From Cohnella hashimotonis (GTDB lineage: Bacteria; Bacillota; Bacilli; Paenibacillales; Paenibacillaceae), in NCBI RefSeq assembly GCF_030014955.1, contig NZ_JAGRPV010000001.1, positions 7,961,501 through 8,025,500 on the forward strand: a stretch of 64,000 nucleotides of DNA. Direction: 5' to 3'. This document shows positions 42,295 through 52,309 of the stretch, piece after piece (within the stretch, counting starts at the first letter, position 1; each line of letters opens with the position of its first letter). A program made the position numbers and the translations under genes. The notes beneath the pieces were generated by a model. The model saw nothing but the letters and a program-made list of their open reading frames with translations. It made no database searches and was not told the origin of the DNA.

Positions 42295-42442
42295 TCCCTT
42301 TGCGAACGATGTCTGAACGTGTCGTGTTTAGCTTCTCGGCGGAAGCATCGAGCTTGCTCATTATGTCCTGATCAATACGTATCTTGATCGTTTCGCTTTT
42401 GGGATTGTCAGATGGAGGACGCCCCATCTTCTTGGAGGACAT
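42263..42442 (-). CDS. Ribbon-helix-helix (CopG-like) DNA-binding protein
   Basis: 59 residues from the ATG at 42442 (MSSKKMGRPPSDNPKSE), after a GTGGGGTG site. The ribbon-helix-helix pattern is TIKIRIDQDIMSKLDASAEK followed by LNTTRSDIVRKGIEMVYDEL, with an AT-hook-like GRPP at the start. Such proteins are antitoxins or element-borne repressors. It is first in a short operon with the small hypothetical protein and DUF6809 and probably autoregulates it. Confidence 0.8.
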   Translation of the reverse strand: MSSKKMGRPPSDNPKSETIKIRIDQDIMSKLDASAEKLNTTRSDIVRKGIEMVYDELQK

Positions 42443-42593
42443 CGCTTCACCCCACTTTTTGTCCCAACAAAAATATATTATTGTTCCCACGCAAAGTCAA
42501 TCTGTTTCTCCACCATCAAATGGTAATTTTTATACCTTTAGCTATACCCGCTTGTCAGGAGCTTTACCCTGAGTTCTATTCTATTGACATGGA

Positions 42594-42609
42594 TGCTCCA
42601 CGTGAAACA
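42594..42609. other. parS-like site
   Basis: TGCTCCACGTGAAACA differs from the Bacillus parS consensus TGTTNCACGTGAAACA at one position. Confidence 0.5.
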
Positions 42610-42922
42610 TAATCTCATGTTCAGCGGCATTTATTGCTTTGCTACCGAAACAACGAGTTCAATGGAGACACTGTACGATTTTGTGGTTAGTCAAGATCGA
42701 GGCAGGATTGTTTGATGTGGCAGCAGTTCAGCCCAGTTTATATGAAACTGAAACACTTTAGGAACTGAATATTCTAGGAAGATCGTTGAATTTAAAATTA
42801 AATTTGTCATACGAATGCCACCTATATGTAAGGTGCAGGTTTTACCAAGCTGTTACCGGATAGACAGATGGTACTTCAGTTACTTTGCTCTTTATATTCA
42901 CTGCCAATGTAAATATGCTGCA

Positions 42923-42958
42923 AGAACCGGGGTAGCACAATACGCCCGGGTTCTTTTT
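42923..42958 (+). terminator. Rho-independent terminator with no obvious gene
   Basis: AGAACCGGG and CCCGGGTTCT arms around a 14-base loop, then TTTTT. Confidence 0.6.
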
Positions 42959-43250
42959 ATGTTGAGGTAATTGAATATCGATTAATAAATCCTATGCAAA
43001 GACTAGCTCCAGCAATATATGAATGGCTTATTCAGATATATCCTTAGATAATTCTAAGTTTCTATAGATAGATGACATCTAGTCTACAGCAGATGTATTT
43101 TTAGCTGCGAGAATTATTTAATAAAAGCTCAAATTTCGACATATTTTTCAAATTTTAAATCTTATGATGAATTATCATGGCTGGGATGGAAGGGGGCATC
43201 GGATCAAATCCCTCCCATGAATCAAACGATAAAAGGGGAACGGTATATTC

Positions 43251-46010
43251 ATGAAGTATATTTGGAAATCTTACATTTCGGTTTTGCTCATTATTTCTTT
43301 GACCATTACAGCTCTAAGCAATGTTGCAGGTGCGGCGAGCAACTCGACACGTGAGGTAAAAGCGTCTGATGAATCATCAGTTGAAAAATCCGTTTACTCG
43401 ATCAACGCTAGTATTTCGCCGGATATAACGGCCAAAGTTAAGGAACTTAAGAAAACGGTTAAGAGAGAAGCCAAAGAACTGCAATCCGAAAATAGTAAGC
43501 ATTACGAATTAAATGATGGTTCTTTTATTGCAGAGATTTCTCCTGGTTCACCTTATTATCAGGATAATGAGGGAGAGTGGCATAATGCTGTTACAAAATT
43601 AACGGATGAAGCAAACATATATAAAACAAATGTAAAGATATCAAAAGCATTTAAAAATTCAATCAATTTCGAGAAATCGGATTTTATTACTAAGAAGAGT
43701 TCTAATTATAGGCCCTTACAAGTCTCTTACGATGCAGTTATTCCGAAGGTGTATAGCGATGGGTATATTGTAAGGAAAAATAATTCCACAGTGAAGCTTA
43801 TTCCTCTAAATACTACTTCTGTCACGGGGTCAATTTACAATGATAGCAGCATTCAGTATACCGATGTTTGGAAAAATACCAATGTTACTCTTACTGTTTT
43901 AAACAATGCAATAAAAGAAGATATTATCTTAAAAAATGCAGATTCACCGACTGTTTTTTCCTTCGAAATTCAAGGCTTAGATGAAACTTTGAAAACTGAG
44001 GATCTTGAGATTCAATCTCCATGGTTAATTGACCAGAACGGGGTCATCAAAAATGTTGAACAAAAGTTTAGAAAGGAAGGAAACAAGAAGATACTGGATA
44101 TATTTTTCGATCCAACAGACTTAAAGTTTCCAGTTACAATAGATCCTACAGTCCTTACTTATACAAATAACGGAATTGACAATAACATTTTCTTTTCGGG
44201 CGGGGAATTCACTCCATCTGGTAATACGGGTTATTCTGGTACAGGATACTTCCAACTTTATAGATATTACGATGGACTGAATCGATTGAACTACGGGACA
44301 GGATCGATTGATTTTTATGCATATCCCTTTCCGACTAATGGAACAAAAGTGCAGTTTGCTACCTTGATAATGAAATACTATGGGAATGGAATTGCACAAA
44401 CGATAGATATGAATTATGGATTTAATCCTTACCCTTATGATGCAGTATTTGGCTCAATGCCATCTACTACTGTACAAGGAACAGAAGGTTTTTTATCCAT
44501 TGATATCACAAATCCTATTAAAGCATGGTTTTCCTCTTATCAAGCTTACAATATGAATAGCAATATCAGATTTAATTTCAGCACAAATTCATTAAATTCC
44601 TCTTATAGTTATTATAATTGGACCCCCGATTATGCAAAAATTATCATAGGTTACAACGTCTACGCCCCCGGCACCGCCGCCATTACTTCACCTCAGAACG
44701 GCACCATTGTCGACTCAAACTACAACATCACCTGGAATGCCGCAATCGATCAGGACGATCCACAGTCCAGCTTGAAGTACAATATCCAACTCTCCACCAA
44801 CGGGGGATCGACCTGGAGCGATATCGTTCCGTTAACCGCCGCGGGCGCATCCTCTTACACATATAACTTTAGCTCAATCGCCAATACGACGAACGCAATC
44901 ATTCGTATTCGACCGTTTGACGGAATCGACTATGGCTCGTGGGTACAATCCCCGACATTTACGATCAAACACAACACCGTACCGAATGCGCCAACCGCAC
45001 TAAACCCTGGCAGCACCAATTCAGCAACCCCTACGTTAGTGGGCACCACAACACCTGCACTAAACTGGACTTTCTCCGATCCGGATGTCGGCGATACGCA
45101 GGGGCAGTATGAGGTCTTAATTTACAATGGAACTACGTTAATTCGCGACAGCGGATGGGTGAGCTCCAGCGTTGCTTCTTACACGGTACCTACTAGTACG
45201 CTAAGCAGAAACGGGACATACAATTGGCAAGTCCGCACCAAAGATAATAAAGGAGCCATCTCTGCGCTATCGGCGAAGTATTACATCAAAGTCAATAACG
45301 TCCCGACTGTCAACGTTACCTCCTATACGAACGGTCAACAAGTAACGGACAATGTCTTAACCTTCACCTGGACCTATAGCGATGCGGACGGACAGGCACA
45401 GAGCAACTATCAAATCCAGGGCTCGCAGGATAATTGGACGACGGTAGCCTACAACTCAGGTGCGCTTAGCGGAAATGCTACGTCTTTTACGACGCCTCCC
45501 TTGGCGAGCGGCAACTGGAGCTTTAGAATAACCGCCAAAGACGGTCTGGAATGGTCGGCTGCGGCTACGCGTAGCTTAGTACTGCCAAACGCGTATGAAC
45601 CGAACGAAACGACGGCTCAGGCATACCCCATCAACTATGCACAGAACTACACTTCTTTAATTTCCACAGCTACGGACGTCGACTTCTACAAGTATACTGC
45701 GACAGCGGCCGGCATCGAAAAGTTTAAACTCACCGTACCGACGGGGCTAAACTATGATGTCTACGTCTATGACGCTTCTATGAATTTGATCGCGGCCGGC
45801 ATCAGAGGCACGGGACTGGCTGAAGAGATCATCTATAACGTGAATGCAGGCGCTACTTACTATATTAAGATCATTGGTGTCGGAGGCAGCTACAATGCAT
45901 CTGCCAACTACGGCTTCTCCTTGAACCGGCAAGCGGCGCAGTATACGACGACGTACCAATACGACGCTAACGGCAATATTACCGGCAAGACCGTGACGAT
46001 CACAAACTGA
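43251..46010 (+). CDS. Secreted WapA-type N-terminal partner protein (locus 1)
   Basis: 919 residues with a signal peptide (YISVLLIISLTITALSNVAGA). Residues about 30-330 are the wall-associated-protein head, including NDGSFIAEISPGSPYYQDNE and FPVTIDPTVL. A DNRLRE-like jelly-roll region follows (to about 465), then about three fibronectin III-like domains (TAAITSPQNGTIVDSNYNIT onward), then a PPC-type domain (EPNETTAQAYPINYAQNYTS). The protein stops after one YD repeat, TYQYDANGNITGK. In ordinary WapA this head is fused to the YD-repeat barrel; here the barrel is a separate gene 13 bp downstream. DNA upstream of about 44640 is clearly more AT-rich than the rest of the gene, so it is a mosaic. 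Confidence 0.82.
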   Translation: MKYIWKSYISVLLIISLTITALSNVAGAASNSTREVKASDESSVEKSVYSINASISPDITAKVKELKKTVKREAKELQSENSKHYELNDGSFIAEISPGSPYYQDNEGEWHNAVTKLTDEANIYKTNVKISKAFKNSINFEKSDFITKKSSNYRPLQVSYDAVIPKVYSDGYIVRKNNSTVKLIPLNTTSVTGSIYNDSSIQYTDVWKNTNVTLTVLNNAIKEDIILKNADSPTVFSFEIQGLDETLKTEDLEIQSPWLIDQNGVIKNVEQKFRKEGNKKILDIFFDPTDLKFPVTIDPTVLTYTNNGIDNNIFFSGGEFTPSGNTGYSGTGYFQLYRYYDGLNRLNYGTGSIDFYAYPFPTNGTKVQFATLIMKYYGNGIAQTIDMNYGFNPYPYDAVFGSMPSTTVQGTEGFLSIDITNPIKAWFSSYQAYNMNSNIRFNFSTNSLNSSYSYYNWTPDYAKIIIGYNVYAPGTAAITSPQNGTIVDSNYNITWNAAIDQDDPQSSLKYNIQLSTNGGSTWSDIVPLTAAGASSYTYNFSSIANTTNAIIRIRPFDGIDYGSWVQSPTFTIKHNTVPNAPTALNPGSTNSATPTLVGTTTPALNWTFSDPDVGDTQGQYEVLIYNGTTLIRDSGWVSSSVASYTVPTSTLSRNGTYNWQVRTKDNKGAISALSAKYYIKVNNVPTVNVTSYTNGQQVTDNVLTFTWTYSDADGQAQSNYQIQGSQDNWTTVAYNSGALSGNATSFTTPPLASGNWSFRITAKDGLEWSAAATRSLVLPNAYEPNETTAQAYPINYAQNYTSLISTATDVDFYKYTATAAGIEKFKLTVPTGLNYDVYVYDASMNLIAAGIRGTGLAEEIIYNVNAGATYYIKIIGVGGSYNASANYGFSLNRQAAQYTTTYQYDANGNITGKTVTITN

Positions 46011-46023
46011 GGAGGATTTTGCG

Positions 46024-49000
46024 TTGAAAAGCTGGTGGGGCAGGATCACTGCCATATTCATAGCGTTAACTCTAATTGCAGGAATTTATCCGGAAGCTGC
46101 TGGATTCGCAGCTACGCCTTCGTCCACGGGATCAATCGACGTCTCCGAGACACCGATCGAACCGGCTCCTTATTCGATTAATAAGTCAGCTTCGGCGAAA
46201 AGTAAAATAACAAGCGAGCTGGGAAACAAAAGCTATGCGATTAGCGCTGCAGCGAGCACGGTCGTTCCTGATTACAGCTTCGTTAAAACCAAGCCGGACG
46301 AAGCTCCCTTTGCGATTAACCTGGGACAGGAGAGCATCTCTACGCTCTCAGGCAGCCTGTCACAGAGCGTAGCCGATCTCTCCCTACCCGGACGGAACGG
46401 GTTGGGGTTCACGCTTGTGCGAAAATATGATAGCGATGCGTCTCAGCTTAATCAAATGTCGATGTCGTACGGCTACAATGTGACTTTGCCGCCAGCCGAA
46501 GAAAAGAGATTTCCGATCGGCAAGGGCTGGACCTGGGATATTTCGTTTATCGAAACGGTCGAATCGACCAAATACCTGCATCTGGCCGGTTCAGGTGTCT
46601 TTAAGCTCGGTTCTGACTTTTCATTGCTGGGTTATCCATGGAAAGACTTGACCTTCGCCACGGATACAACCGTGACGGTATCAGGCTCAACGTCTGCCTA
46701 TGTCCTCCGGTCGATTCAAAAAGTCAATCAATACTTTAATGCAGACGGACGTCTGATTCAGATCTCGGACGCTTACAACAATAAGGTGCAGTTTGCTTAT
46801 AGTTCCGATGCGACATATGGGACGGTGCTCACAAGCATTACGGATGCGATCGGCAATAGCATCTCGATTACCTATTCCGCAACGCAAGTGACTTTAACCA
46901 AGGGAACACGGCAAGTGGTCTATTATAAGACGACTCAAAACGGAAAGGAGCTCCTGACCCAAGTCGTTGATGTCGCTGGACGCGCTACCACGTACGATTA
47001 TGATCTGAAGAATGCCATGTTCACCTTGTATGACCAGGCTTACCCTGCGAGCAATCCGTATGCCCTCCTCACAGGGATTAGCTATCCCACGGGAGCAAAG
47101 ACGATCTTCGAGTACATGCCACCGATTGTGCGCAAAATCGGAGATTATAATGCTACTAACGAGGTTTATCGCATCAAATCCCGTAAGGACCAATTTATCC
47201 AGTGGGATAACAGCGTAAAAACAGTCAATGTCACCAACGTCTCGTATCCGAGTGGAGATGTTGGATCGGCTTACAATGCAGACCTGACCTTTACGGTAGC
47301 TTTGAACGACGGTCTCGCTGAAACGACCTTTACCAATGAGAAGGACTACATTGACGAGAACAAGCCGCCGGTCTTTTACAATACAAAGATTATGTCGGTA
47401 TCGAACTATGGCGGGAAAACATATACAAATGCCACTGACTACACGTACGAACGATACCGCAACTGGCCAGTCCCCATTCAGACCAAGACGACCAAAAGTG
47501 AATCGGGTTCGGCGGGAAGTTTCATCGTCGAGACGAGCAATGTTTATGACGATTACGGCAACGTCCTGAGTGCCACGGACCCTAACGGCATACAGACAAC
47601 GTACACCTATGACACGACTTCCCACTTGCTGGTCGGCGTATCTCAACCGATCAGCGCGACGCAAACGCAGTACACCGAATATGTGCGAAACGCCACATAT
47701 GGCTCAATTACTGCAACGCGTGTCCGGAACGGAAATGCGACTGGGCCCGTGTTGCAAGAGACGCTCAACAACACGTTTGATACCTATGGCAATGTGACGC
47801 AGCTCAAGGTACTTCGCGAAGCAGGGCAGTATTCGATCGTGAATATCGGGTACGACACGGCCGCTCCTTATCTGGGTGCTTATCCGACCAGTACCAGCGT
47901 GACTGTCAAAGACGCAGATAACGTCGAAACGACGATTACTGCCGGCTATACGTATAACGCGGCTGACGGTACATTATCTAGCTATACGGACGGCAACAGC
48001 AAAGTGACAACGTATCAGTACGACGCGCTAGGACGGGCGTTTGCTGCCGTTAAGCCGGACAACGGCAACATTAAGATTCAGTACTACGATTACAGTAACG
48101 AGATTCAGCAAACGGATGAGGCAGGCGTCAAAGTTTATACACGTTGGGATCCAGTCGGCAGAAAGATCGAAGAGGGCTTTATCGTTAATGGCAATTATAA
48201 GCCGAAAGCCAGATACGATTATGATGCGAACGGTCGACTCTTATCCTCCGAAGATGCGTTGGGGAATGATACCTTTTACGGTTACGACCAGTGGAGTCGG
48301 CAGAATAAAGTGACCTCTCCTCCGACGATCGCTTATGACGCGCAGGGTAACATCACGCCTGTCTCATCGGCGATTACGACCATGATCTATGACGATCTGA
48401 GTAACAAGGCCAAGAGTACAGATGCAGAAGGTTACTCTATTGAGGAAACCTATGATAAATTGGGACGTTTACTGACCAAGAAGGAGGCAAAGACAACAGG
48501 GGCGCCACTCGTATCACTGGCCACCTTTGCTTACGATTATGTCGGTAACCTCACGTCTGGATCTGATAACCTGACAACGACGAATACGACTTCTTACGCG
48601 TATGACATAGTTGGACATCTTACGAGCGTGACGAACGCCAAGAGTGAGACCACTTCGTATCAGTACGATGCGCTCGGCAATCTGAAGCTGATTACGTATC
48701 CGGATACCAAGACCTTGGCCAAGACATACGATGAGATCGGCCGCTTGATTAAGTCGACGGATGCCAATAGTAAGATCGAGAAGTTTTATTACGACAAGAA
48801 CAGCAACTTGACCCGAACATTCGATCGTAAATCGGTATGGACCAAGAACACTTACAACGACCGGAACTTCCTGACCAAGCGTGAGATAACGGATAGCGCA
48901 GGAACGCCCATTGTTGGGGAGGAAGTAATCGAATTCAGCTACGACAAAGCCGGGAAGCGTACGACGATGTCGGATTCGACGGGGCAGACTAATCCGACAA

Positions 49001-50700
49001 GCTATAGTTATTCGGCGGATAGTTCCTTAACCAGTGTTACATTCCCGGACGGGCGTAAGATTCAATACGACTACGATGCCATCGGCAATCGGATTGCCAT
49101 GACGGACCCATTTGGATATAACACTTATTACAAGTATGATGCTAAAAACCGTCTGTCCGCGGTCGCGTCATCTCTCGACTTTACGAATGATACGGAAGAG
49201 AAATACAACTATTTTCAAAATGATCTGACGAAGCAGAAGTTTCAGAAAAACGGTCTCGTTTCTACCTTCGCGTATGATGGTATGCAGATCGGCTCATTAA
49301 TTGAGAAAAAGGCCGATGGTACGATCGTCAATCAATTCGGATATACCTATGATAACAACGGGAATCAAAAGACTAAAACGGAAAATGGTACGGGAAGCAC
49401 GTTTGGCTACGATCCGCTGAACCGAATTCAAGATTCGAGTCAATACGGTGAAACCTTTACCTATGACAGCAGAGGCAACCGTACGGGCATGACCTCCAGC
49501 AATTTGTTTGACAGTCCGGGAACCACTAATGTCTATGACAAATGGAATCGCCTGACCTCTGTTACGACGCCAACAGGAACAGTGACGTACAAGTATAATG
49601 GCGACGGGCTGCTTTGGGAACGAACCGAAAACGGGCAGACAACACGTTACTATTGGGACGGTGACCAGGTAGCTGCGGAAGCTACGGTTAGCGGTGGAGT
49701 GGCTACGTTTAAAGCACGCTACATTCGTGGCCAGGGGCTTATCGCACGACAAGATGAGCAGGCGAAGGCTTACTATCTGCAAAATGGGCACGGCGATGTT
49801 GTCGAGCTGAGGGACAGCACCGGCAATACGCGCCTAAACAGTTATGCTTACGACCTGTTTGGAAATATTACATCACAGGACGAGACTGTGGCTCAACCTT
49901 TCAAATACTCCGGCGAGATGACGGACAATACAACAAAGCTACAGTATCTGCGGGCACGTTGGTACGATCCGAGCTTGGGAAGGTTTATCAATGAGGATAC
50001 GTATGAGGGGCAGATTGATAATCCGCTGAGCTTAAATCTTTATACGTACGTGTATAACAATCCGCTTGTGTATACCGATTCCAGTGGGAATACGCCTGAA
50101 TGGATTCAAAACTTATTTGCTAAAGCTAAGTTGACGGCAATATTGAGTAAACAATATCCAGTAAGGTATGCTGTTGCTGGACCCGAAAGAGATAGAAGAC
50201 TATATCGATCTTTTTCAGCTATTGCTGGTAATAAGAGCTTTATCAATAAAACTGGAGAACGTTACGGAGTGCCGAGTGAGTTAATCGGCGGAATTATTCT
50301 AAAGGAGGTCATGACCCAATCTATACCTGACACGGTTGCTATTGCCGATAAACAATTAAGAGGCGTTAATCATTCCACTGGAATCGGTGCGGCATTTCCG
50401 ACTATTGCCATGGCAGCGTGGCAAGCTGTGGATCCTAACAGAACTATTCCGACAGATTCATTAGAAATGATGAAACTTTTAAGTTCAAACGATAAATTCG
50501 CCATTGAAACAATTGCGGTTGTCCTCGTCTTTTATGCACGGGAAGTTTATAAAGATCAAAATTTAAACACAAGCAGTTTGACCCTTGAGCAATGGAAAGC
50601 TGTGGTTGGTCGTTATAATGCTACGAGTTCTGATAAGCAAAAGGCTTACTCTGACAAAGTCTATGAGTACTTAAATGGTATAAGAGAACTTTTGGATTAG
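46024..50700 (+). CDS. RHS/YD-repeat polymorphic toxin, lysozyme-like C-terminus (locus 1)
   Basis: 1558 residues from a TTG after GAGGATTT, with a signal peptide (ITAIFIALTLIAGIYPEAAGF). Residues about 100-1290 contain many YD repeats of the type YDYDANGRLLSSEDALGN, which build a hollow shell. The RHS core end is LQYLRARWYDPSLGRFINED and NLYTYVYNNPLVYTDSSGN; the usual DPxG is DSSG. The remaining 200 residues are the variable toxin and are more AT-rich. The segment FINKTGERYGVPSELIGGII, with LKEV and HSTGIGAAFPTIAMAAWQAV, resembles lysozyme/transglycosylase folds with the catalytic Glu in LKEV. A peptidoglycan-degrading toxin is inferred. The lipoprotein encoded 8 bp downstream is the expected immunity protein. 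Confidence 0.85.
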   Translation: MKSWWGRITAIFIALTLIAGIYPEAAGFAATPSSTGSIDVSETPIEPAPYSINKSASAKSKITSELGNKSYAISAAASTVVPDYSFVKTKPDEAPFAINLGQESISTLSGSLSQSVADLSLPGRNGLGFTLVRKYDSDASQLNQMSMSYGYNVTLPPAEEKRFPIGKGWTWDISFIETVESTKYLHLAGSGVFKLGSDFSLLGYPWKDLTFATDTTVTVSGSTSAYVLRSIQKVNQYFNADGRLIQISDAYNNKVQFAYSSDATYGTVLTSITDAIGNSISITYSATQVTLTKGTRQVVYYKTTQNGKELLTQVVDVAGRATTYDYDLKNAMFTLYDQAYPASNPYALLTGISYPTGAKTIFEYMPPIVRKIGDYNATNEVYRIKSRKDQFIQWDNSVKTVNVTNVSYPSGDVGSAYNADLTFTVALNDGLAETTFTNEKDYIDENKPPVFYNTKIMSVSNYGGKTYTNATDYTYERYRNWPVPIQTKTTKSESGSAGSFIVETSNVYDDYGNVLSATDPNGIQTTYTYDTTSHLLVGVSQPISATQTQYTEYVRNATYGSITATRVRNGNATGPVLQETLNNTFDTYGNVTQLKVLREAGQYSIVNIGYDTAAPYLGAYPTSTSVTVKDADNVETTITAGYTYNAADGTLSSYTDGNSKVTTYQYDALGRAFAAVKPDNGNIKIQYYDYSNEIQQTDEAGVKVYTRWDPVGRKIEEGFIVNGNYKPKARYDYDANGRLLSSEDALGNDTFYGYDQWSRQNKVTSPPTIAYDAQGNITPVSSAITTMIYDDLSNKAKSTDAEGYSIEETYDKLGRLLTKKEAKTTGAPLVSLATFAYDYVGNLTSGSDNLTTTNTTSYAYDIVGHLTSVTNAKSETTSYQYDALGNLKLITYPDTKTLAKTYDEIGRLIKSTDANSKIEKFYYDKNSNLTRTFDRKSVWTKNTYNDRNFLTKREITDSAGTPIVGEEVIEFSYDKAGKRTTMSDSTGQTNPTSYSYSADSSLTSVTFPDGRKIQYDYDAIGNRIAMTDPFGYNTYYKYDAKNRLSAVASSLDFTNDTEEKYNYFQNDLTKQKFQKNGLVSTFAYDGMQIGSLIEKKADGTIVNQFGYTYDNNGNQKTKTENGTGSTFGYDPLNRIQDSSQYGETFTYDSRGNRTGMTSSNLFDSPGTTNVYDKWNRLTSVTTPTGTVTYKYNGDGLLWERTENGQTTRYYWDGDQVAAEATVSGGVATFKARYIRGQGLIARQDEQAKAYYLQNGHGDVVELRDSTGNTRLNSYAYDLFGNITSQDETVAQPFKYSGEMTDNTTKLQYLRARWYDPSLGRFINEDTYEGQIDNPLSLNLYTYVYNNPLVYTDSSGNTPEWIQNLFAKAKLTAILSKQYPVRYAVAGPERDRRLYRSFSAIAGNKSFINKTGERYGVPSELIGGIILKEVMTQSIPDTVAIADKQLRGVNHSTGIGAAFPTIAMAAWQAVDPNRTIPTDSLEMMKLLSSNDKFAIETIAVVLVFYAREVYKDQNLNTSSLTLEQWKAVVGRYNATSSDKQKAYSDKVYEYLNGIRELLD

Positions 50701-50708
50701 GGGGGCGT

Positions 50709-51305
50709 ATGAAAAAAATACTTTTTGTTATGTACTTTCTGACGGTTTTTTTGTTTATGGTCTCTTGTCAGAAGAGCGACACTGTCTATAATCAGTACTT
50801 ACCATCCAATACAGATCCATACTCAGCTAAGGCGTTAGCCCAAATTTCCTCTCCTTATGTTGAAAAGTACTGGAATAGCAATAAGTTTCATCTCGGTCAT
50901 ATTCATATGAAGCTTAATAGCGAAATGAGAGGGATGATCTATGCGGAATTTGCCGACAGCATGAATGGTTCTCCAAAAGTAGTTGAAGTATCAATAGATA
51001 CTATAAATATGAAAGTCGTTAAACTATCTTATCTAGGTAAAGGTAGTAAAATTGATCCAGGGGCAATATCCATAAATGATTGGAAGGTGGATAGTCAAGA
51101 GGCCATCATGCTAGCCAAAGACAGCATTTTTAAGGAATTTGATATTTCAACAATTGATTCGATTGATGTGACTACAAATAACAATAGCATTTCCTATAAT
51201 GATTCATGGAATATTGTTATTACCAGTGATACGAAGAGGTATTTTGCATACGTCGATAGCCTCTCGAAGGAAACTAAGGTTGGCCAAGTCAGAGAGCTAC
51301 GATGA
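50709..51305 (+). CDS. Lipoprotein, candidate immunity protein for RHS locus 1
   Basis: 198 residues after an AGGGGGGCG site, 8 bp after the RHS stop. A lipobox MVSC (Cys at about 20) anchors it outside the membrane. The mature part is beta-rich (HLGHIHMKLNSEMRGMIYAEF, PKVVEVSIDTINMKVVKLSY) and ends RYFAYVDSLSKETKVGQVREL; this PepSY-like layout is suggestive only. No family is assigned. An exported immunity protein makes sense if the toxin acts on cell-wall material, as its lysozyme-like domain suggests. Confidence 0.7.
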   Translation: MKKILFVMYFLTVFLFMVSCQKSDTVYNQYLPSNTDPYSAKALAQISSPYVEKYWNSNKFHLGHIHMKLNSEMRGMIYAEFADSMNGSPKVVEVSIDTINMKVVKLSYLGKGSKIDPGAISINDWKVDSQEAIMLAKDSIFKEFDISTIDSIDVTTNNNSISYNDSWNIVITSDTKRYFAYVDSLSKETKVGQVRELR

Positions 51306-51608
51306 AAATATTTTTACAAATTTTACAGATAGCAAGCAGAAGTTTCTTGAAACTTAAGTTGTCATCTCCAACATTAATTCAGTAACTGCCTATTCTTTAA
51401 TTGGCGGCCCTATGGCCGCCCTTTTTTGTTCCTAGAGACCCTTTAAGGCGTTATGGCACCCTACCATAGGTTGTTCTTTTTGATCCGACAAGGTCAGCGA
51501 GGAATCTATTTTTAAGAAAAACTGTCAGCAGAATTTGCTATACCCTGGGAGAAGTTATTGATGCAGTTTATGAATACACTTCTAGCAAAACAGGGAGAGA
51601 AGTAGAAA
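51306..51608. other. Intergenic between RHS locus 1 and queC-like gene
   Basis: It contains a strong terminator (stem GGCGGCC / GGCCGCC at 51403-51420 with TTTTTT to 51427). I looked for a preQ1 riboswitch before the queC-like gene and found none. The ribosome binding site is GGGAGAGAAG. Confidence 0.7.
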
Positions 51609-52229
51609 ATGGCTAAATATGATTCTCTATTTATGGCGTCAGGTGGTCTTGATTCTACTGTTATGGCGTATTGGCTGAAACAGCAAGGGAAGCGCGTACT
51701 TCCTTTGTTTATTGACTACGGCCAGCATTTTAAGCAAGAAGAATATAAGACTTTGCTGAAAGTTATTCCTCAAGATTATAAAGATTCAATTCGAGTTATA
51801 AGAATCGGAGATGTATACCAATCCTCTAATTCACGCATGATTAAAGAACCTAATCTATGGGAAGATGATTTTACTGCGGATGATCTATACTTACCCTATA
51901 GGAATCTGCTTTTTTTATCGGTCGCTGCTTCAGTTGCACAATCTGAGAATATTTCTGACGTATATTCAGCATTTATTAATTCTAATCATGCAAAAGAAAT
52001 TGATTGTTCTAAAGATTTCTTTGACAGGTTAGGGACAATGCTTAAGGATTATGGAACAATTAAAATAAACATGCCGTTCCGCGACTATTCAAAGACAGAA
52101 GTGGCGGAGTTAGGAATTAAATTAGGAGTTCCAATTGCAACGACCTTTTCCTGTCAAGCAAACAGCAAGGTTCATTGTGGTGTCTGTCCTAATTGTGTTG
52201 ATAGACTAGCTGTTTTAAATAGCTTATAA
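51609..52229 (+). CDS. queC: QueC-like 7-cyano-7-deazaguanine synthase family protein
   Basis: 206 residues. A PP-loop ATP pyrophosphatase fold has the P-loop SGGLDSTVMAYWLKQQGKRV (Ser11-Thr17) and the downstream PYRNLLFLSVAASVA segment seen in QueC. The C-terminal zinc site has four cysteines, FSCQANSKVHCGVCPNCVDR. QueC turns carboxy-deazaguanine into preQ0 with ammonia and ATP, in queuosine synthesis or DNA 7-deazaguanine modification. No queD, queE, queF or dpd gene is nearby. QueC-like proteins also appear in phage-defence systems (Qat, some CBASS), where they modify proteins or ligands. The AT-rich composition and island setting favour an accessory role. Confidence 0.85.
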   Translation: MAKYDSLFMASGGLDSTVMAYWLKQQGKRVLPLFIDYGQHFKQEEYKTLLKVIPQDYKDSIRVIRIGDVYQSSNSRMIKEPNLWEDDFTADDLYLPYRNLLFLSVAASVAQSENISDVYSAFINSNHAKEIDCSKDFFDRLGTMLKDYGTIKINMPFRDYSKTEVAELGIKLGVPIATTFSCQANSKVHCGVCPNCVDRLAVLNSL

Positions 52230-52309
52230 ACTAATTATACTTTTGCCATTATTATTGAGTAATATGCGGAGGAACATACAAATGAAGAATGCTCGCCAAG
52301 AATTGAGAT

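Larger units (their letters stand above)
42443..43250. other. Gene-free 800 bp with isolated signals
   Basis: No credible gene. It contains a promoter-like TTGACA/CATAAT pair with an 18-bp spacer (42584-42613), a parS-like site inside that spacer and an orphan terminator at 42923. The 200 bp before the next gene are AT-rich, with an AAAAGGGG ribosome binding site. Confidence 0.4.

Noticed and set aside
51428..51608. preQ1 riboswitch upstream of the queC-like gene
   Set aside because: I found neither the short hairpin nor the A-rich tail of a preQ1 aptamer.
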